A stretch of DNA of 64,000 nucleotides from Gracilaria gracilis (lineage: Eukaryota > Rhodophyta > Florideophyceae > Gracilariales > Gracilariaceae). Below, in pieces: positions 32,466-41,932 of this stretch. Within the stretch, counting starts at the first letter, position 1; every line of letters begins with the position of its first letter. Both the position numbers and the translations under genes were made by a program. The stretch spans positions 496,001 to 560,000 of the forward strand of contig JARGSG010000197.1 of NCBI GenBank assembly GCA_030374805.1, in the 5' to 3' direction. The notes under the pieces were generated by a model that was not told where the DNA came from, searched no databases, and worked only from the letters and a program-made list of their open reading frames with translations.

Positions 32466-33326
32466 TGTGGTGCAAAGCCCTCGACGGGAACCAACAAGCC
32501 GCGTCGCGGACGAGCACCTCAGGGTGTTCAGGCCCTGCTCCCTGTGAAGGGCAGTCGAGCGGCAGAACCCTCCGATAGGGCCAACACGAGCCGGGTGTAA
32601 GTCCGGGTGGCCCCGATCTGGGCGTGCAGTCGGAGGTGGAGGGGTGAAGAATCAGCTTTAGAAACCGACACTGTCGGACGAACCAATACGTATGGCAGTA
32701 TCCAACCCAACGGAATGGGCAACGAGGGATCAACAAATGAGCCGCGCAGCGGAGCACTGACTCACGAGAGTGGGGCGGCAAGCCCAATACCAAAAGGGAC
32801 AACCTGTATAACAGGGCGAAGCAGCAAGAGCCGTATGACGGAAGATGCACCAATGGTGACGGAAAAACAATAAAGAAATAGCCGTAACGACGGTCCAGAA
32901 CTCCTCGATGGTAGAGGCGGTTGACAAGTCCGGATATGCGGCGACTTTCCCAAGAAGTGGGCTAGAGTCGGGCGCAAGCTGCGACAAGTCAGAGCCAAAG
33001 TCCTCCTTGAGGTTTACTTCCGTACAGTGGCGGCAAGTGCCGCCACTTATATACGGCACTTGAAAATATCAAGTAAATATCTAAGTAACCGGCACTGCCG
33101 GCCATGACACTACACGTGGACTACCCGTGAGGGATTGCCACGGCGCACCCGACATCGGGCCATTGCAGACACACGTGTCTACAATTACTACCCTTCCTAG
33201 GCGCACCCCATAATGGGCATAATAAACTAATAACTAGTCATATCTAGCGGTGGCGAGACCGGAAACGGATCAAACTCTTATGAAGAGCTGTAACGCGCAT
33301 CCCCTGTAAAGGGCCATTGCACTACA
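32466..33326 (-). repeat. 5' LTR of the gypsy element
   Basis: 861 bp, TG...CA ends, same sequence as the 3' LTR. On the minus strand it has a TATATAAG box (33046-33053). Confidence 0.95.
33046..33053 (-). promoter_or_regulatory. TATA box in the 5' LTR of the gypsy element
   Basis: TATATAAG on the minus strand, in the middle of the LTR, where U3/R promoters lie; the copy in the 3' LTR is at 22161-22168. Confidence 0.55.
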
Positions 33327-33881
33327 GTCCTTTATGTCATTGGGTTTGTTGGCCAGGAATTGAAAGACGATAGTGGATAATGCTGGGTTGCGTTTGAGTC
33401 CCTCGATTAGGAATTCGACTGTGGTGGTTTCATCCTTGATGTTGGGATATTTGGCGGCCAGCATGCGCTGACGAACGTCCTCGTGTTCCTTGATGTAGTC
33501 TGCGATTTTCGTGTCGTCCGCAAAGAGGATGCTTTCGGCCTCGGTCTTTAAGAATTGGTAGTCTTCTTTTGTGGACTGATTGATGTGGGTCAATATCCGA
33601 GTGACGAGATCATGGGGTGTGGGATCATCGTCGGGTACGAATATTTGACCGAGAATGTCTGCCGGGACGCTACTGAGTATTGCTGTGGTGAGTTTCGTTT
33701 TCTTCTGGGTGTATGCCTTGTGCTCTGCGGGGTCGATTGAAATGGGTGGGTTGGTGGTGAGGTGATCGGAAGCTACCAATGTTTCGGCGTGATTTTTAAT
33801 AGCAAAGTACCAGAAAGAGTAGTTGGACGTATGGAGCCTTGGGAGTGTTGGTTAGCTTGCTGATGATGTGGTGCTGTCCAT
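33327..33881 (-). pseudogene. Copia gag, 5' portion, split by the gypsy insertion
   Basis: The first ATG is at 33881; the tenth codon is a TAA stop (33852-33854). The same frame then runs through NYSFWYFAIKNHAETL and continues to the gypsy insertion at 33327. Typical copia gag features are present (a Trp-rich start, then a helical block with QMRMLAAKYP-like sequence). The frame resumes exactly at 21580 after removal of the gypsy element and one GTCCT copy. Confidence 0.8.
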
Positions 33882-34097
33882 GTTTGGAGATTGTGTTGTG
33901 TCTTGTGGTTGATGGAGGTCTTCTGCCGTTGTGATGGCGTTGGAATATAGATGTTGGGTGAGTTCGTCTGTCTCACGATTGAGTTCCCGTCGAAGACGGC
34001 GGGTGAGGCGGTTGTAGGTGTCCGTGATGATAATGGGAGAGGGGCGGTGGTGGTTAGGTGTGATTGGAGTGGTGTTGTGTCTTGCGAGGGTGCGTGT

Positions 34098-34108
34098 GGC
34101 CCATAACC
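34098..34108 (-). other. Copia primer-binding site (half-tRNA iMet type)
   Basis: Directly next to the 5' LTR the minus strand reads GGTTATGGGCC. Its complement GGCCCATAACC matches the anticodon stem-loop of eukaryotic initiator tRNA-Met, the primer used by copia-type elements through an internal tRNA fragment. Confidence 0.7.
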
Positions 34109-34202
34109 TGTGGAGAAGAACCTCTGGCCGGAGCCGTTTACTTCGTGAGCTCGCTCATATGGTGCTTATCTAGTGGAGTGTCTACTGTAATGCTGATTGA
34201 CA
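34109..34202 (-). repeat. 5' LTR of the copia element
   Basis: 94 bp, matching the 3' LTR except for one substitution and a 44-bp segment missing next to a TGCTGATTG direct repeat. Confidence 0.85.
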
Positions 34203-34207
34203 GCTTT

Positions 34208-34711
34208 GGCTGTCCGGGTGGCATCACTATCAGCAGTGCCAAAAAGCAAAAAATTTAGCTTTCAGGCTATATTGCTTGCCAAATCTGCAAAGATTTGGAA
34301 GGGTTATCGCATGGGCAACGAGGGATCAAAAATTTCCACGAGTTGCCCTGCGATAACACGCTTATCGCTTGGTGGCGAGGATCACACGTGTACAAATCTG
34401 TTACCAATCTGCCTTTTTCGTGCAATTTATGGGGCCTACCCTGCTGTTTGGCTATGGCCCGACACAATTAGATAAAATCCCAGGTTATTGCGGGCGAATA
34501 TTGATATTCGCCCGCAAAGAGCCTCTGCAAAACCTCGCATCCGAGCGATAAGGCAAGCAGTTTGGCGCCACAGCTAAAGTGGCGACCAAGTTTTTTTGGG
34601 ATATTTTAGGTTTTGGCTCCAACTGATAGAGCTGCAGCTGTCGCAGCCAAATTAGCTTTCTGCTTTTTGACCGTTTGGCTTTAAATTTTGGCTCGACTGA
34701 TAGACTTGCTC
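34208..34711. repeat. Right part of the MITE, fold-back rich
   Basis: Contains CCAAATC TGCAAA GATTTGG (34279-34298), a GTTATCGC..GGGCAAC inverted pair (34303-34357), a perfect 14-bp hairpin TTGCGGGCGAATAT / ATATTCGCCCGCAA (34488-34517) and the right terminal inverted repeat. No coding sequence. Confidence 0.7.
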
Positions 34712-34714
34712 TTA

Positions 34715-35243
34715 GTCATCCGTTCCCTCTCACTTTTACGGGCGCAGTACTCTGTAGTTCCAGACTTGAACTTCACAAGTACAGGGTAGCGTTACCGTTG
34801 GTAGGTATTGCATTGCGTTTCTGTTTAAAGAAACATTCTCTCACCAGGAATGCAGACTGTCATAGAGATAGTTTTTCTCTCGGAACGCTGATCATTCTCG
34901 GTCGCAGCGAAATGCTAGGATAGCCCAAAGGTTACCGCTTACCTGGCAGAGAAGTATACATACATATCTATCCTGAACAATAGCCATCTTTTATAAGACA
35001 GCCAGAGCCAGAACCTTTGTACCACAATCCCTGCAACATCGGTAAGAGAGGGCAAAGAGAAACTTGCGATGTCCGCAAGAAAAGCAGCAAAAGTTGTCGA
35101 TCGGGTTTTTAAAATCTTAGACGAGTAAGAGTACGATGCAAGATAGCTCTTGACTATGCCATGGTCTATCAGGATATTGCAGCACAGCTGGGGCATAACT
35201 CAATGACTGTGCGTATGACCAATTCTATCCTGAGGCAATCGCA
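34715..35243. other. Intergenic, no gene seen
   Basis: Only short frames and no motif. This is the 3' flank of the MSI-like gene, which ends at 35244. Confidence 0.5.
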
Positions 35244-36674
35244 CTATAGGTCCCTGCTTCTTGAATATCGTTTAAGGTCTGCCGCTACTTCCTCCGTTGG
35301 TCTATGGATTATATCAGAGATTCTCCAAACTTGAAGTACTGAACCTCCAGACCCAACTGTCTCACTGAGGGATGCTATGCACCATGGGTCAGAGCTCGAA
35401 GGCAACCAATCTAGGTCCCAAATGTTTTCATCGTTGATACTGTGCCCTACGTGTTTAAAGAGTAGCTCAGGACTGACGTCATAATATGGAGAGTCCGCTT
35501 GTCGATGCGAACATTCATCGCCAATTCCCCAGATTAATACTTGGCCGTCAATCGCGCCTGAGGCGAGGACATTCTCCACATTTCTATTCCACATTAAGTT
35601 CGTTATCGCTTCTGTGTGACCTCGAAGCTCTCGGAGAGGCTGTGGCTCCCCAGCAGTACCTTTCAGTTTTCGCGTATCCCAAAGACGCACTTGTTTATCT
35701 TCACCTCCCGTCACAATATAGTTCTCACAAAGTCCACCGTAGTCGCAGCAGTTTATATCTCCTTTGTGGGCTTTGTAAACGTACGCTGTTGGGCTTTGAG
35801 GCGCACGTACATCCCACAGGAACAGAGCCTCGTCACGTCCAACAGATGCTATGACGTTCCTTTGCTTTCCGCAAAAACTCACATCTTCTATATGCTCAGT
35901 GTGCCCGACCGGCTTACTAATGCCGTTACTTCCCGTCATACGCACAAATGGGCTCAATCTCTGTCCAGAACTCTGATAATCTTCCATCCGCCACAGAAGC
36001 ACAGAACAATCACTTCCCCCGCTCACCACCCACTTGTCCTCTTCGGTTCCTGAGTACCCAGCAACGTCAATTGCATACTCAGCATTGCTAGAGTGACCCA
36101 CAAGAGTACAGTCCGGAATATTTGGCGAAGTATCGCGGGGTTTTCGATCCTGTTGTTTCTTGAAGTCCCAGACGAATAGATGAGGGCTGTCTGTGTGAGT
36201 GACAACTACATCGCGGGCTATGAGTCGAATGCGATTCACTTCACCAGGATGAAGTATTCTTTTCCGCAGTACAAAATCACGTGACGAATTCGTGTCTGAC
36301 CGATCCGTAATGGCAGGTTCTTCTACCCAGGGCCGCGCTACTTCTGAGGGCTTGTTGGTTAACTCATGAACAACTCTTACTTCGAACTGGAGCAACGTAT
36401 TCGGATCGCGTGTTGCATCTCCAGTTCGTTCAGAGAGGTAGATAGCGCGATTTGAAAACGTATGGTTGTTGGGGGCACGATCTCTTCGAGAATCCTCAAT
36501 CGGTGCCCCCCATTGGACTGCAGCACTGGGCCAGACGAGAGGACGAGAGGAAATCCAGTCGTAAAGAATGGGCACATCCTGTTCCTTCCAGAGCTTAAAG
36601 CGAGTGCTTCGGTTTAATGAACCGACTGGCATAGTTCTCTTCCTCTGTGCATCAGGTTCGGCGTTTGCGACCAT
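35244..36674 (-). CDS. MSI/RBBP4-type histone-binding WD40 protein (FVE/MSI4-like)
   Basis: 476 residues from ATG 36674 (a GTG ten codons upstream is also in frame). RBBP4/MSI proteins bind histones H3/H4 in CAF-1, Polycomb and deacetylase complexes in the nucleus. The family N-terminal helix and first strands are present: STRFKLWKEQDVPILYDWIS, then RPLVWPSAAVQW, then IYLSERTGD. The propeller has blades ending VWDFKKQQ, VLLWRMEDY, LFLWDVRAPQ, VRLWDTRKL and VLIWGIGDE, and the family signature NDENIWDLDWLPSSSDPWCIASLSE before VLQVWRISD. LYDWIS instead of the LYD-x-V of RBBP4, with the spacing of the first blades, is closer to plant FVE/MSI4. Divergent from CCT3, with 516 bases between starts. 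Confidence 0.9.
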   Translation of the reverse strand: MVANAEPDAQRKRTMPVGSLNRSTRFKLWKEQDVPILYDWISSRPLVWPSAAVQWGAPIEDSRRDRAPNNHTFSNRAIYLSERTGDATRDPNTLLQFEVRVVHELTNKPSEVARPWVEEPAITDRSDTNSSRDFVLRKRILHPGEVNRIRLIARDVVVTHTDSPHLFVWDFKKQQDRKPRDTSPNIPDCTLVGHSSNAEYAIDVAGYSGTEEDKWVVSGGSDCSVLLWRMEDYQSSGQRLSPFVRMTGSNGISKPVGHTEHIEDVSFCGKQRNVIASVGRDEALFLWDVRAPQSPTAYVYKAHKGDINCCDYGGLCENYIVTGGEDKQVRLWDTRKLKGTAGEPQPLRELRGHTEAITNLMWNRNVENVLASGAIDGQVLIWGIGDECSHRQADSPYYDVSPELLFKHVGHSINDENIWDLDWLPSSSDPWCIASLSETVGSGGSVLQVWRISDIIHRPTEEVAADLKRYSRSRDL

Positions 36675-37190
36675 TTTATCTGGTAAGGTATCCTGAGGTT
36701 CCACAACCGACCACCAGCAGACGATGACTGCAACTCAGGACACAGACGGCCTTGAACTGCACCGCAAGCTTTCGCCCTTGACCTCAGCGTGGGTAAGAAA
36801 CGACCACATTACCAAGGGTAGTTCAAACGCTATGCGACGCCGAAGGCTGGCTCTGCGCCAGGATTTAGACAACGCAGAGACATATATTTCGCGCCAAAGC
36901 TATATTTCTTATTTGGCTTCATTATCGAGAGAGATGGATCAGAAAGGTGTCACAAAATATACACGTGGAATACATTTAAATTTTGTTTGAAGATGTTTGA
37001 AGAAAAGTTCATGTATCCTTCTTGATCCGATGTTTCACCTGCGTTTACTGAATGGTGCCCCGTATGAAAAGGAAGATCCATCCACTTCAGTGAATTCCAT
37101 ATCACTCCTACGTCCCTGCTAAGATCGAACCCATCTCTTCCCGCACTAAGTCCCTGAATTTCAGGAGCAGGAACGCTCTTCAACTACAAC
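36675..37190. promoter_or_regulatory. Divergent promoter region between the MSI-like gene and CCT3
   Basis: 516 bases between two divergent start codons; it must hold both promoters. An 88-codon frame at 36724-36990 has no recognisable domain and is not called. No clear TATA box. Confidence 0.5.
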
Positions 37191-38923
37191 ATGCAAGCTC
37201 CAGTTCTTGTCCTTAGTACGTTTTTCAGACCTTGACAACATTGTTGTTTCTGACAGGCTCAAGTTCAATTAATCTAACTGATCAAATCTTTCTTCTGTTA
37301 CTTTTCTACAACCCAGATCAGAATGCGAAGCGGGAAACTGGCCGTCGTGCTCAGCTAACGAACATCGCTGCCGCCAGAGCAGTATCAGATATCATCCGCA
37401 CCACACTCGGTCCCCGAGCCATGCTAAAGATGATACTTGACGCTATGGGAAACATTGTCCTAACCAATGATGGAAATGCCATCTTGCGTGAGATCGATGT
37501 TTCACATCCTGCTGCAAAGTCCATGATCGAACTTTCACGCACTCAAGATGAAGAAGTTGGAGACGGTACAACATCAGTTACTGTCCTTGCTGGTGAGATT
37601 TTGAGCATCTGCGAAACTTTCCTTCAACGAAACCTCCATCCAACCGTAATTGTTTCTGCCCTGTTCAAAGCTCTCGATGATGCCGTAGAATTTGCTGAAG
37701 ACTTGTCCGTGGCTGTCGACGTTAATGACGATCAGCAAGTGCTTCAGCTCATTCGCTCATGCATCGGAACTAAGTATGTCACCAGACACGACAATCTTAT
37801 AGTCGACATTGCATTCAATGCTGTGAAGACTGTACGTATAGATGTCGACGGAAGGGCGATAATGGATATTAAGAACTTTGCAAAGGTTGAAAAGATACCT
37901 GGCGGTGAGCTCACAGACAGTGCTGTCCTTGATGGTGTTATGTTTAACAAGGATGTTACAAGTGCGAAAATGCGTAGACGCATTGAGAATCCACGAATCC
38001 TTTTACTTGACTGCCCCTTAGAATACAGGAAAGCAGAGTCCCAAACAAATGTTGAAATCACCCAAGAGAAGGACTGGAAGCGACTACTGGAGATCGAAGA
38101 AGAGTATGTCATGAATCTATGTAAACAGCTTATGGAACACAAACCGGACTTGGTGATAACTGAGAAGGGTGCAAGTGATCTAGCTCTCCATATTTTGGGG
38201 AGAAAAGGTGTTTCGGTCATCAGAAGGCTGCGAAAGAGCGATAATAACAGAATAGCTAAGGCTTGTGGAGCGACCGTTGTGTCAAGAATTGAAGAGTTGA
38301 AGAAGAGTGATGTGGGAACCGGAGCTGGTCTCTTCGAAATCAAGAAGATTGGCGATGAGTATTTCTCCTTTATCACCGGATGCAAGGATCCAAAGGCCTG
38401 TACGATTCTGCTGCGCGGTGGTTCAAAAGATGTCCTAATGGAGGTCGAGCGAAACCTTGAAGACGCCATGGCAGTTGCAAGAAATATATTCCTGAATTCC
38501 AAAATGGTACCTGGAGGTGGTGCGATCGAAATGGCTGTTGCAAACCGCTTGCAAGCGAAGTCAAAGACAATAACAGGAGTAAGCCAGTATCCCTACCGTG
38601 CTGTTGCAGAAGCTCTCGAAGTAATTCCACGAACATTGATAGAGAATTGTGGCGGGAATGTAATTAGAGTCTTAACGGCTCTTCGTGCGAAGCACAATGA
38701 ATCTGAGACCGAAGAATCAAGGTTTTGGGGAATAGACGGGATGAAGGGAGTTGCCATTGATATGAGGGAACTTGGGATATGGGAACCGCTAGTGGTGAAG
38801 ACCCAAACTATGAAAACAGCAGTCGAGGCCGCAGCCATGCTTCTCCGTATCGATGATATCGTCTCAGGGTTGTCCAAGAAGAAAGACAATAGTTCATACC
38901 ACGCTCCGGAGGTTGATGAATGA
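37191..38923 (+). CDS. CCT3: T-complex protein 1 subunit gamma (CCT3), spliced
   Basis: Exons 37191-37215 and 37317-38923; 543 residues. The 25-base first exon encodes MQAPVLVL, and splicing restores the usual N-terminus ending in QNAKRETGRRAQ. Donor GTACGT, acceptor ACCCAG, branch-like CTAAC at 37274-37278. CCT3 is one of eight subunits of the cytosolic TRiC/CCT chaperonin, which folds actin and tubulin with ATP. Group II motifs are intact: TLGPRAMLKMILD, TNDGNAILREI, DEEVGDGTTSVTVLAGEIL (ATP site, catalytic Asp), GCKDPKACTILLRGG and MVPGGGAIEMAVANRLQ. Length and ends match the family. Without the intron the frame would begin with a hydrophobic stretch that is actually intron. Confidence 0.96.
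37216..37316 (+). other. Spliceosomal intron in CCT3 (101 bp)
   Basis: Begins GTACGT and ends ACCCAG; the branch-like CTAAC lies 38 bases before the acceptor, followed by a T-rich tract. Phase 1. Confidence 0.88.
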
Positions 38924-39806
38924 TATTAAATTTAGTGAGCTTTGAGAAACATGAGCTGCTCATTTTGGAACTTGGTTTGGATTACCCTGCAGGTATTTTT
39001 AAGCTGAGCTCCGCAATGAATACTGCAGCAGAGCGTGAGAGCGTCAAAGTGTGATGGTCGAAGAAGATTACATGGAACTGGAGCATGAGGACCAATATAC
39101 GAAATAATGTCAATTTCGCCAATGATGATCGCATCCATTCCTATCCTCTTGTTCACTGATCTCCAAGGTCTCCATCACGCCGCCGAGCCAATAAAAAGTC
39201 CAAGCCTTGAGTAAACAAATCGCCCACACTATCAGGTGTCTTGACATAGTTCCCTCTCGTCTTTTCTGCGCACGCGGAGTTCATATGTATAGACACAGCG
39301 CGGTGCTCATCGTTGTGGAGGACTTGGAGTTGGCACAGACAATGAAACTTTAAACATTGGCTGTGGCACCTTGTAAACAGAAGTTCTTCGACGACATCTA
39401 TCTAAATCATGACCTTCCCAAGTTTAGTTGGAGAGGAGCGAGTGAAACATACCCGTGCTCTGTTGCCTCTCTGGTGTATTGGCAGAGAAAAGATAGTTGC
39501 AGAAGGGCCAAGGAGATTCCATCCTATGGAGCTTCCATTTACATCCGGGGAAGACTATATGTTTGAGCCTATGCCAGGGAGGTTTTCCTCCTAGTCCTCT
39601 CTACCACATACGTGTGCATGGTTTCTTCGATTCCCGTTCAATGACGAAGGCGTGTAGACTGCAAAAGTTACTATAGCTCACTAGCAAAGCGCCAGAGCAG
39701 GTGGACCACCCCGCTTAATCTGCATTTAAAACAAACACAGACTGTCTACGGTCTGAATAGAGATGCGAAAAGTTTTGTGTTAGGAATTAGAACACATTGT
39801 CCAATT

Positions 39807-39930
39807 AAAGAAGAAGAAGAAGAAGCGAAAAGTTGATCATTCTGTTCAAGCAAGATACAGTATGATGATGGTCATACTGTATCTTGCTGGAACAGGATGA
39901 TCAACTTTTCGCTTCTTCTTCTTCTTCTTT
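39807..39930. repeat. Nearly perfect hairpin, 59-bp arms
   Basis: Arms 39807-39865 and 39872-39930, loop of 6 (TGATGG). Arm ends are GAA-rich on the left and TTC-rich on the right; the middle reads GTTGATCAT ... ATGATCAAC. Only two positions deviate, one of them a possible G-U pair in RNA. It has no coding content. It may be a fold-back element or the precursor of a small RNA. Confidence 0.85.
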
Positions 39931-40106
39931 ATCATGATGATGGTCATACCTTCGAAGGTAGATATATTGTAACATACATCATGATGATGATGATGATGAT
40001 GACGATGATTGTCGTACTGGAATCCTTTCCAGCACCACAGTCATCCTGTCATCGGTACCGAGATCATCATGATGATCTCATACTAAAAAATTTGAAGGGC
40101 GCGGCC

Positions 40107-40171
40107 AATTCTCAGAGAAAACTCCTCAACTACAGTACCGCCGAATGATGAGGGGTTTTTCTCTGACAATT
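40107..40171. repeat. Second hairpin, ~22-bp arms
   Basis: Arms 40107-40128 (AATTCTCAGAGAAAA...) and 40149-40171 (...TTTTTCTCTGACAATT), with a few mismatches and a 20-base loop. Confidence 0.65.
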
Positions 40172-40507
40172 AGAGGCACATCAAACTTGGAAACGTCCAA
40201 GAAGGTTTGTGGCCAGAGGGGCGATGTAGTTCCATTCAAGGTGCGGACTGCAGCAATAAGTCGGTTGAGTTTTTAGTTTCCGAGCTGTTCACCTCAAGTG
40301 TACGCTCTTTCTCTCTCTCTCGTTTATGCGTGCACTAGCTTAATCATAACTTGGTGCAGAACATTTCTGTTCAAAGAAACGCTCCCTCACTAGAAAAGCC
40401 AACACTCTAACGGGCCTTCGCTCTTTGACGCTCAGGGTAAAGACAGCTAATCCTTTTACATCCCCACCCTTTATTGCCCAAAGGTACTACTGTACCAAGC
40501 ATCAAAT

Positions 40508-41080
40508 ATGACTATCTCGGCTTACGTTCTCTCCAGGGCAATACGGTTTTGTACTAGATCTGCTAAGCATTTTGGGGAGAACTCGAACAGATTCCTTTGT
40601 ACCACAGCCGAGTTAAAGCCTATACGCATAGCGGTGTCAACAGCATTGTTTCGGAAGCACGAAGCTCGCATTGAGGTTCTTCTCATCAAGCGAGGAAAAG
40701 AGCCAAGAAAAGACCTGTGGTCATTACCGGGGGGGAAGGTTGAAGAGCACGAAAATCTACAAGACGCAGCACTTCGAGAACTTCTTGAAGAAACGGCGAT
40801 TGATTCAAGCCACTGTCGAATACTACCGCGTCCAGTGGATATAGCACTTGTTCCACGTGAAAGACCTTTGTTTCGTATTTACGTGTTCGCTGGAATTTGC
40901 GACATCGACGCAACTCTAAATGCAGGGGATGACGCCGCTGATGTTGGATTCTATCGAACGGATGAAATCGTTGCTCTACCATTAGTGGACGGTCTTGAAA
41001 GCAGAGTGCTCAAGGCACTGGCAGCCATCCTGGATGATGCGAAGATTGCTGCCGAGTTTAACGACTCGCCTTCGCAATAA
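40508..41080 (+). CDS. Nudix hydrolase, probably organellar
   Basis: 190 residues. Nudix enzymes cleave nucleoside diphosphates linked to another group. The Nudix box is at residues 76-98: Gly76, Glu82, then RELLEETAI with Arg90, Glu91, Glu94 and Glu95. The box's last Gly is Ala97, a tolerated change. Before it are IRIAVSTALF and VLLIKRGKEPRKDLWSLPGG, usual for MutT/ADP-ribose pyrophosphatase-like members. The first ~32 residues (Ser/Arg/Phe, no acids until Glu24) look like a mitochondrial or plastid targeting sequence. The substrate cannot be told from sequence; oxidised nucleotide, ADP-ribose or NADH are options. Intronless. Confidence 0.88.
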   Translation: MTISAYVLSRAIRFCTRSAKHFGENSNRFLCTTAELKPIRIAVSTALFRKHEARIEVLLIKRGKEPRKDLWSLPGGKVEEHENLQDAALRELLEETAIDSSHCRILPRPVDIALVPRERPLFRIYVFAGICDIDATLNAGDDAADVGFYRTDEIVALPLVDGLESRVLKALAAILDDAKIAAEFNDSPSQ

Positions 41081-41932
41081 AAACACGATGGTAGGAGTTC
41101 CAAGCCTGGACTTACGTTTGACTTCTAAGCTTTGCTATCTGCAGCATTTCATTTCTGCCGCCACCAATTCAACACTGCCATTCAACTGCAAGTACTTTGG
41201 CAGACATTGTTCTAACCGCGCATTCGGAGAATGTCTAGTCATACACTTCGTCTTAGAAGATAGCGAATCTACATGGGGATATTCACCAAATACATCGGTT
41301 GATAAAGTGTAGCGAACTACGTGTACTGTAGTTCTTTCTGAAATGCCCTCTGAAGACATTTGAAAGCACCTGGTGAGGCCAGAGGAATCTGACGCTACCT
41401 AGACCGCTCAGGTCTACCCTTGGTCAATCTACGCTTCAGGTTCTGAAGTGAAGTTGAATAGATCGCCTTGTCTGTGTATATGGCATGCATCTCATGCCGG
41501 TTGTGTGAAGATCGTCCACCGTACAGCGTTCACGTTGAACGGCTCAACCTTCCCCCCGTGCGCAACAAAAGGACAGACAGGCTATTATTGTCCAAGTACC
41601 ATGGATTGCTCACTGAGCATTCCTAGAATCGCGACATGGAGAACAGTCCTCCATTCTGCGGATACAACTTAATGAGAAAACTGCCTTTGTGCTTAACACA
41701 GCATCTGCCAATCCGTGGCCATTTGTGTAGCTGGAACTTTGATGAGGAAACAGCACACACAATCACCCCAATTACTCCATAGAAGCTACACATCAAGGGC
41801 TGTGAAGTACTAACGAGATACAGCGGCACAGCACTACATGAATGCATGAACCAAAAGTATGAAGGTGGAATAAAGCAGACGGCATGTAGCAGACCACTCA
41901 AAACGATCTCATTGCAAACACTAATGAAAGCT
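41081..41932. other. Intergenic, no gene seen
   Basis: Between the convergent Nudix and RPS3 genes. Only short frames without domains. Confidence 0.5.

Larger units (their letters stand above)
21581..33326 (-). mobile_element. Ty3/gypsy chromovirus, recent insertion
   Basis: 11,746 bp on the minus strand, inserted in copia gag. Perfect 5-bp duplication GTCCT (21576-21580, 33327-33331). Two 861-bp LTRs, no difference seen on reading. Order from 5' to 3': LTR, primer-binding site, gag (32301-30280), pol (30178-24814) with protease, RT, RNase H, integrase and a C-terminal chromodomain, a non-coding hairpin-rich spacer (24321-24813), an antisense accessory gene (22494-24320), polypurine tract, LTR. 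Despite the matching LTRs, gag has an in-frame TGA and pol a +1 shift, so this copy seems unable to move on its own, unless the lesions are assembly errors. Confidence 0.95.
17856..34202 (-). mobile_element. Ty1/copia LTR retrotransposon, decayed, split by a gypsy element
   Basis: Oriented on the minus strand. It is flanked by a perfect 5-bp duplication GCTTT (17851-17855, 34203-34207). The LTRs are very short: 17856-17993 (138 bp, 3' LTR) and 34109-34202 (94 bp, 5' LTR), both TG...CA. Without the inserted gypsy element it is about 4.6 kb, a normal copia length. The LTRs differ by one substitution (C/A) and a 44-bp segment bounded by TGCTGATTG repeats, lost from the 5' LTR or gained by the 3' LTR. 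Domain order gag, protease, integrase, reverse transcriptase, RNase H is that of copia. Three in-frame stops make it non-functional. Confidence 0.92.
17804..34711. mobile_element. Tourist/PIF-Harbinger-like MITE, split by a copia element
   Basis: The outermost of three nested elements. Its own sequence is 17804-17855 plus 34208-34711, about 550 bp. The ends are inverted repeats: left GAGCAAGTCCATCAGTCGAG, right (complement) GAGCAAGTCTATCAGTCGAG, one mismatch in 20 and similarity continuing inwards. A 3-bp TTA duplication flanks it (17801-17803, 34712-34714). TTA duplications and GAGCA-type ends are typical of Tourist/PIF-Harbinger MITEs. There is no coding capacity. The inside is rich in fold-backs, including a perfect 14-bp-arm hairpin (34488-34517) and a 15-17-bp-arm one (34303-34357). 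Confidence 0.7.
38924..40507. other. Intergenic region with two large hairpins
   Basis: No supported gene; a 74-codon minus frame at 38932-39156 has no known domain. From 39807 to 40171 there are two inverted repeats (listed separately), a (GAA)n/(CTT)n pair at the hairpin ends, ATG/CAT-rich sequence (39931-40070) and a short palindrome (40052-40078). A CT-rich tract lies at 40307-40321. The last ~150 bases are the promoter of the Nudix gene. Confidence 0.55.

Noticed and set aside
37232..37316. CCT3 start inside a hydrophobic stretch
   Set aside because: This is intron; splicing from the ATG at 37191 restores the conserved N-terminus.
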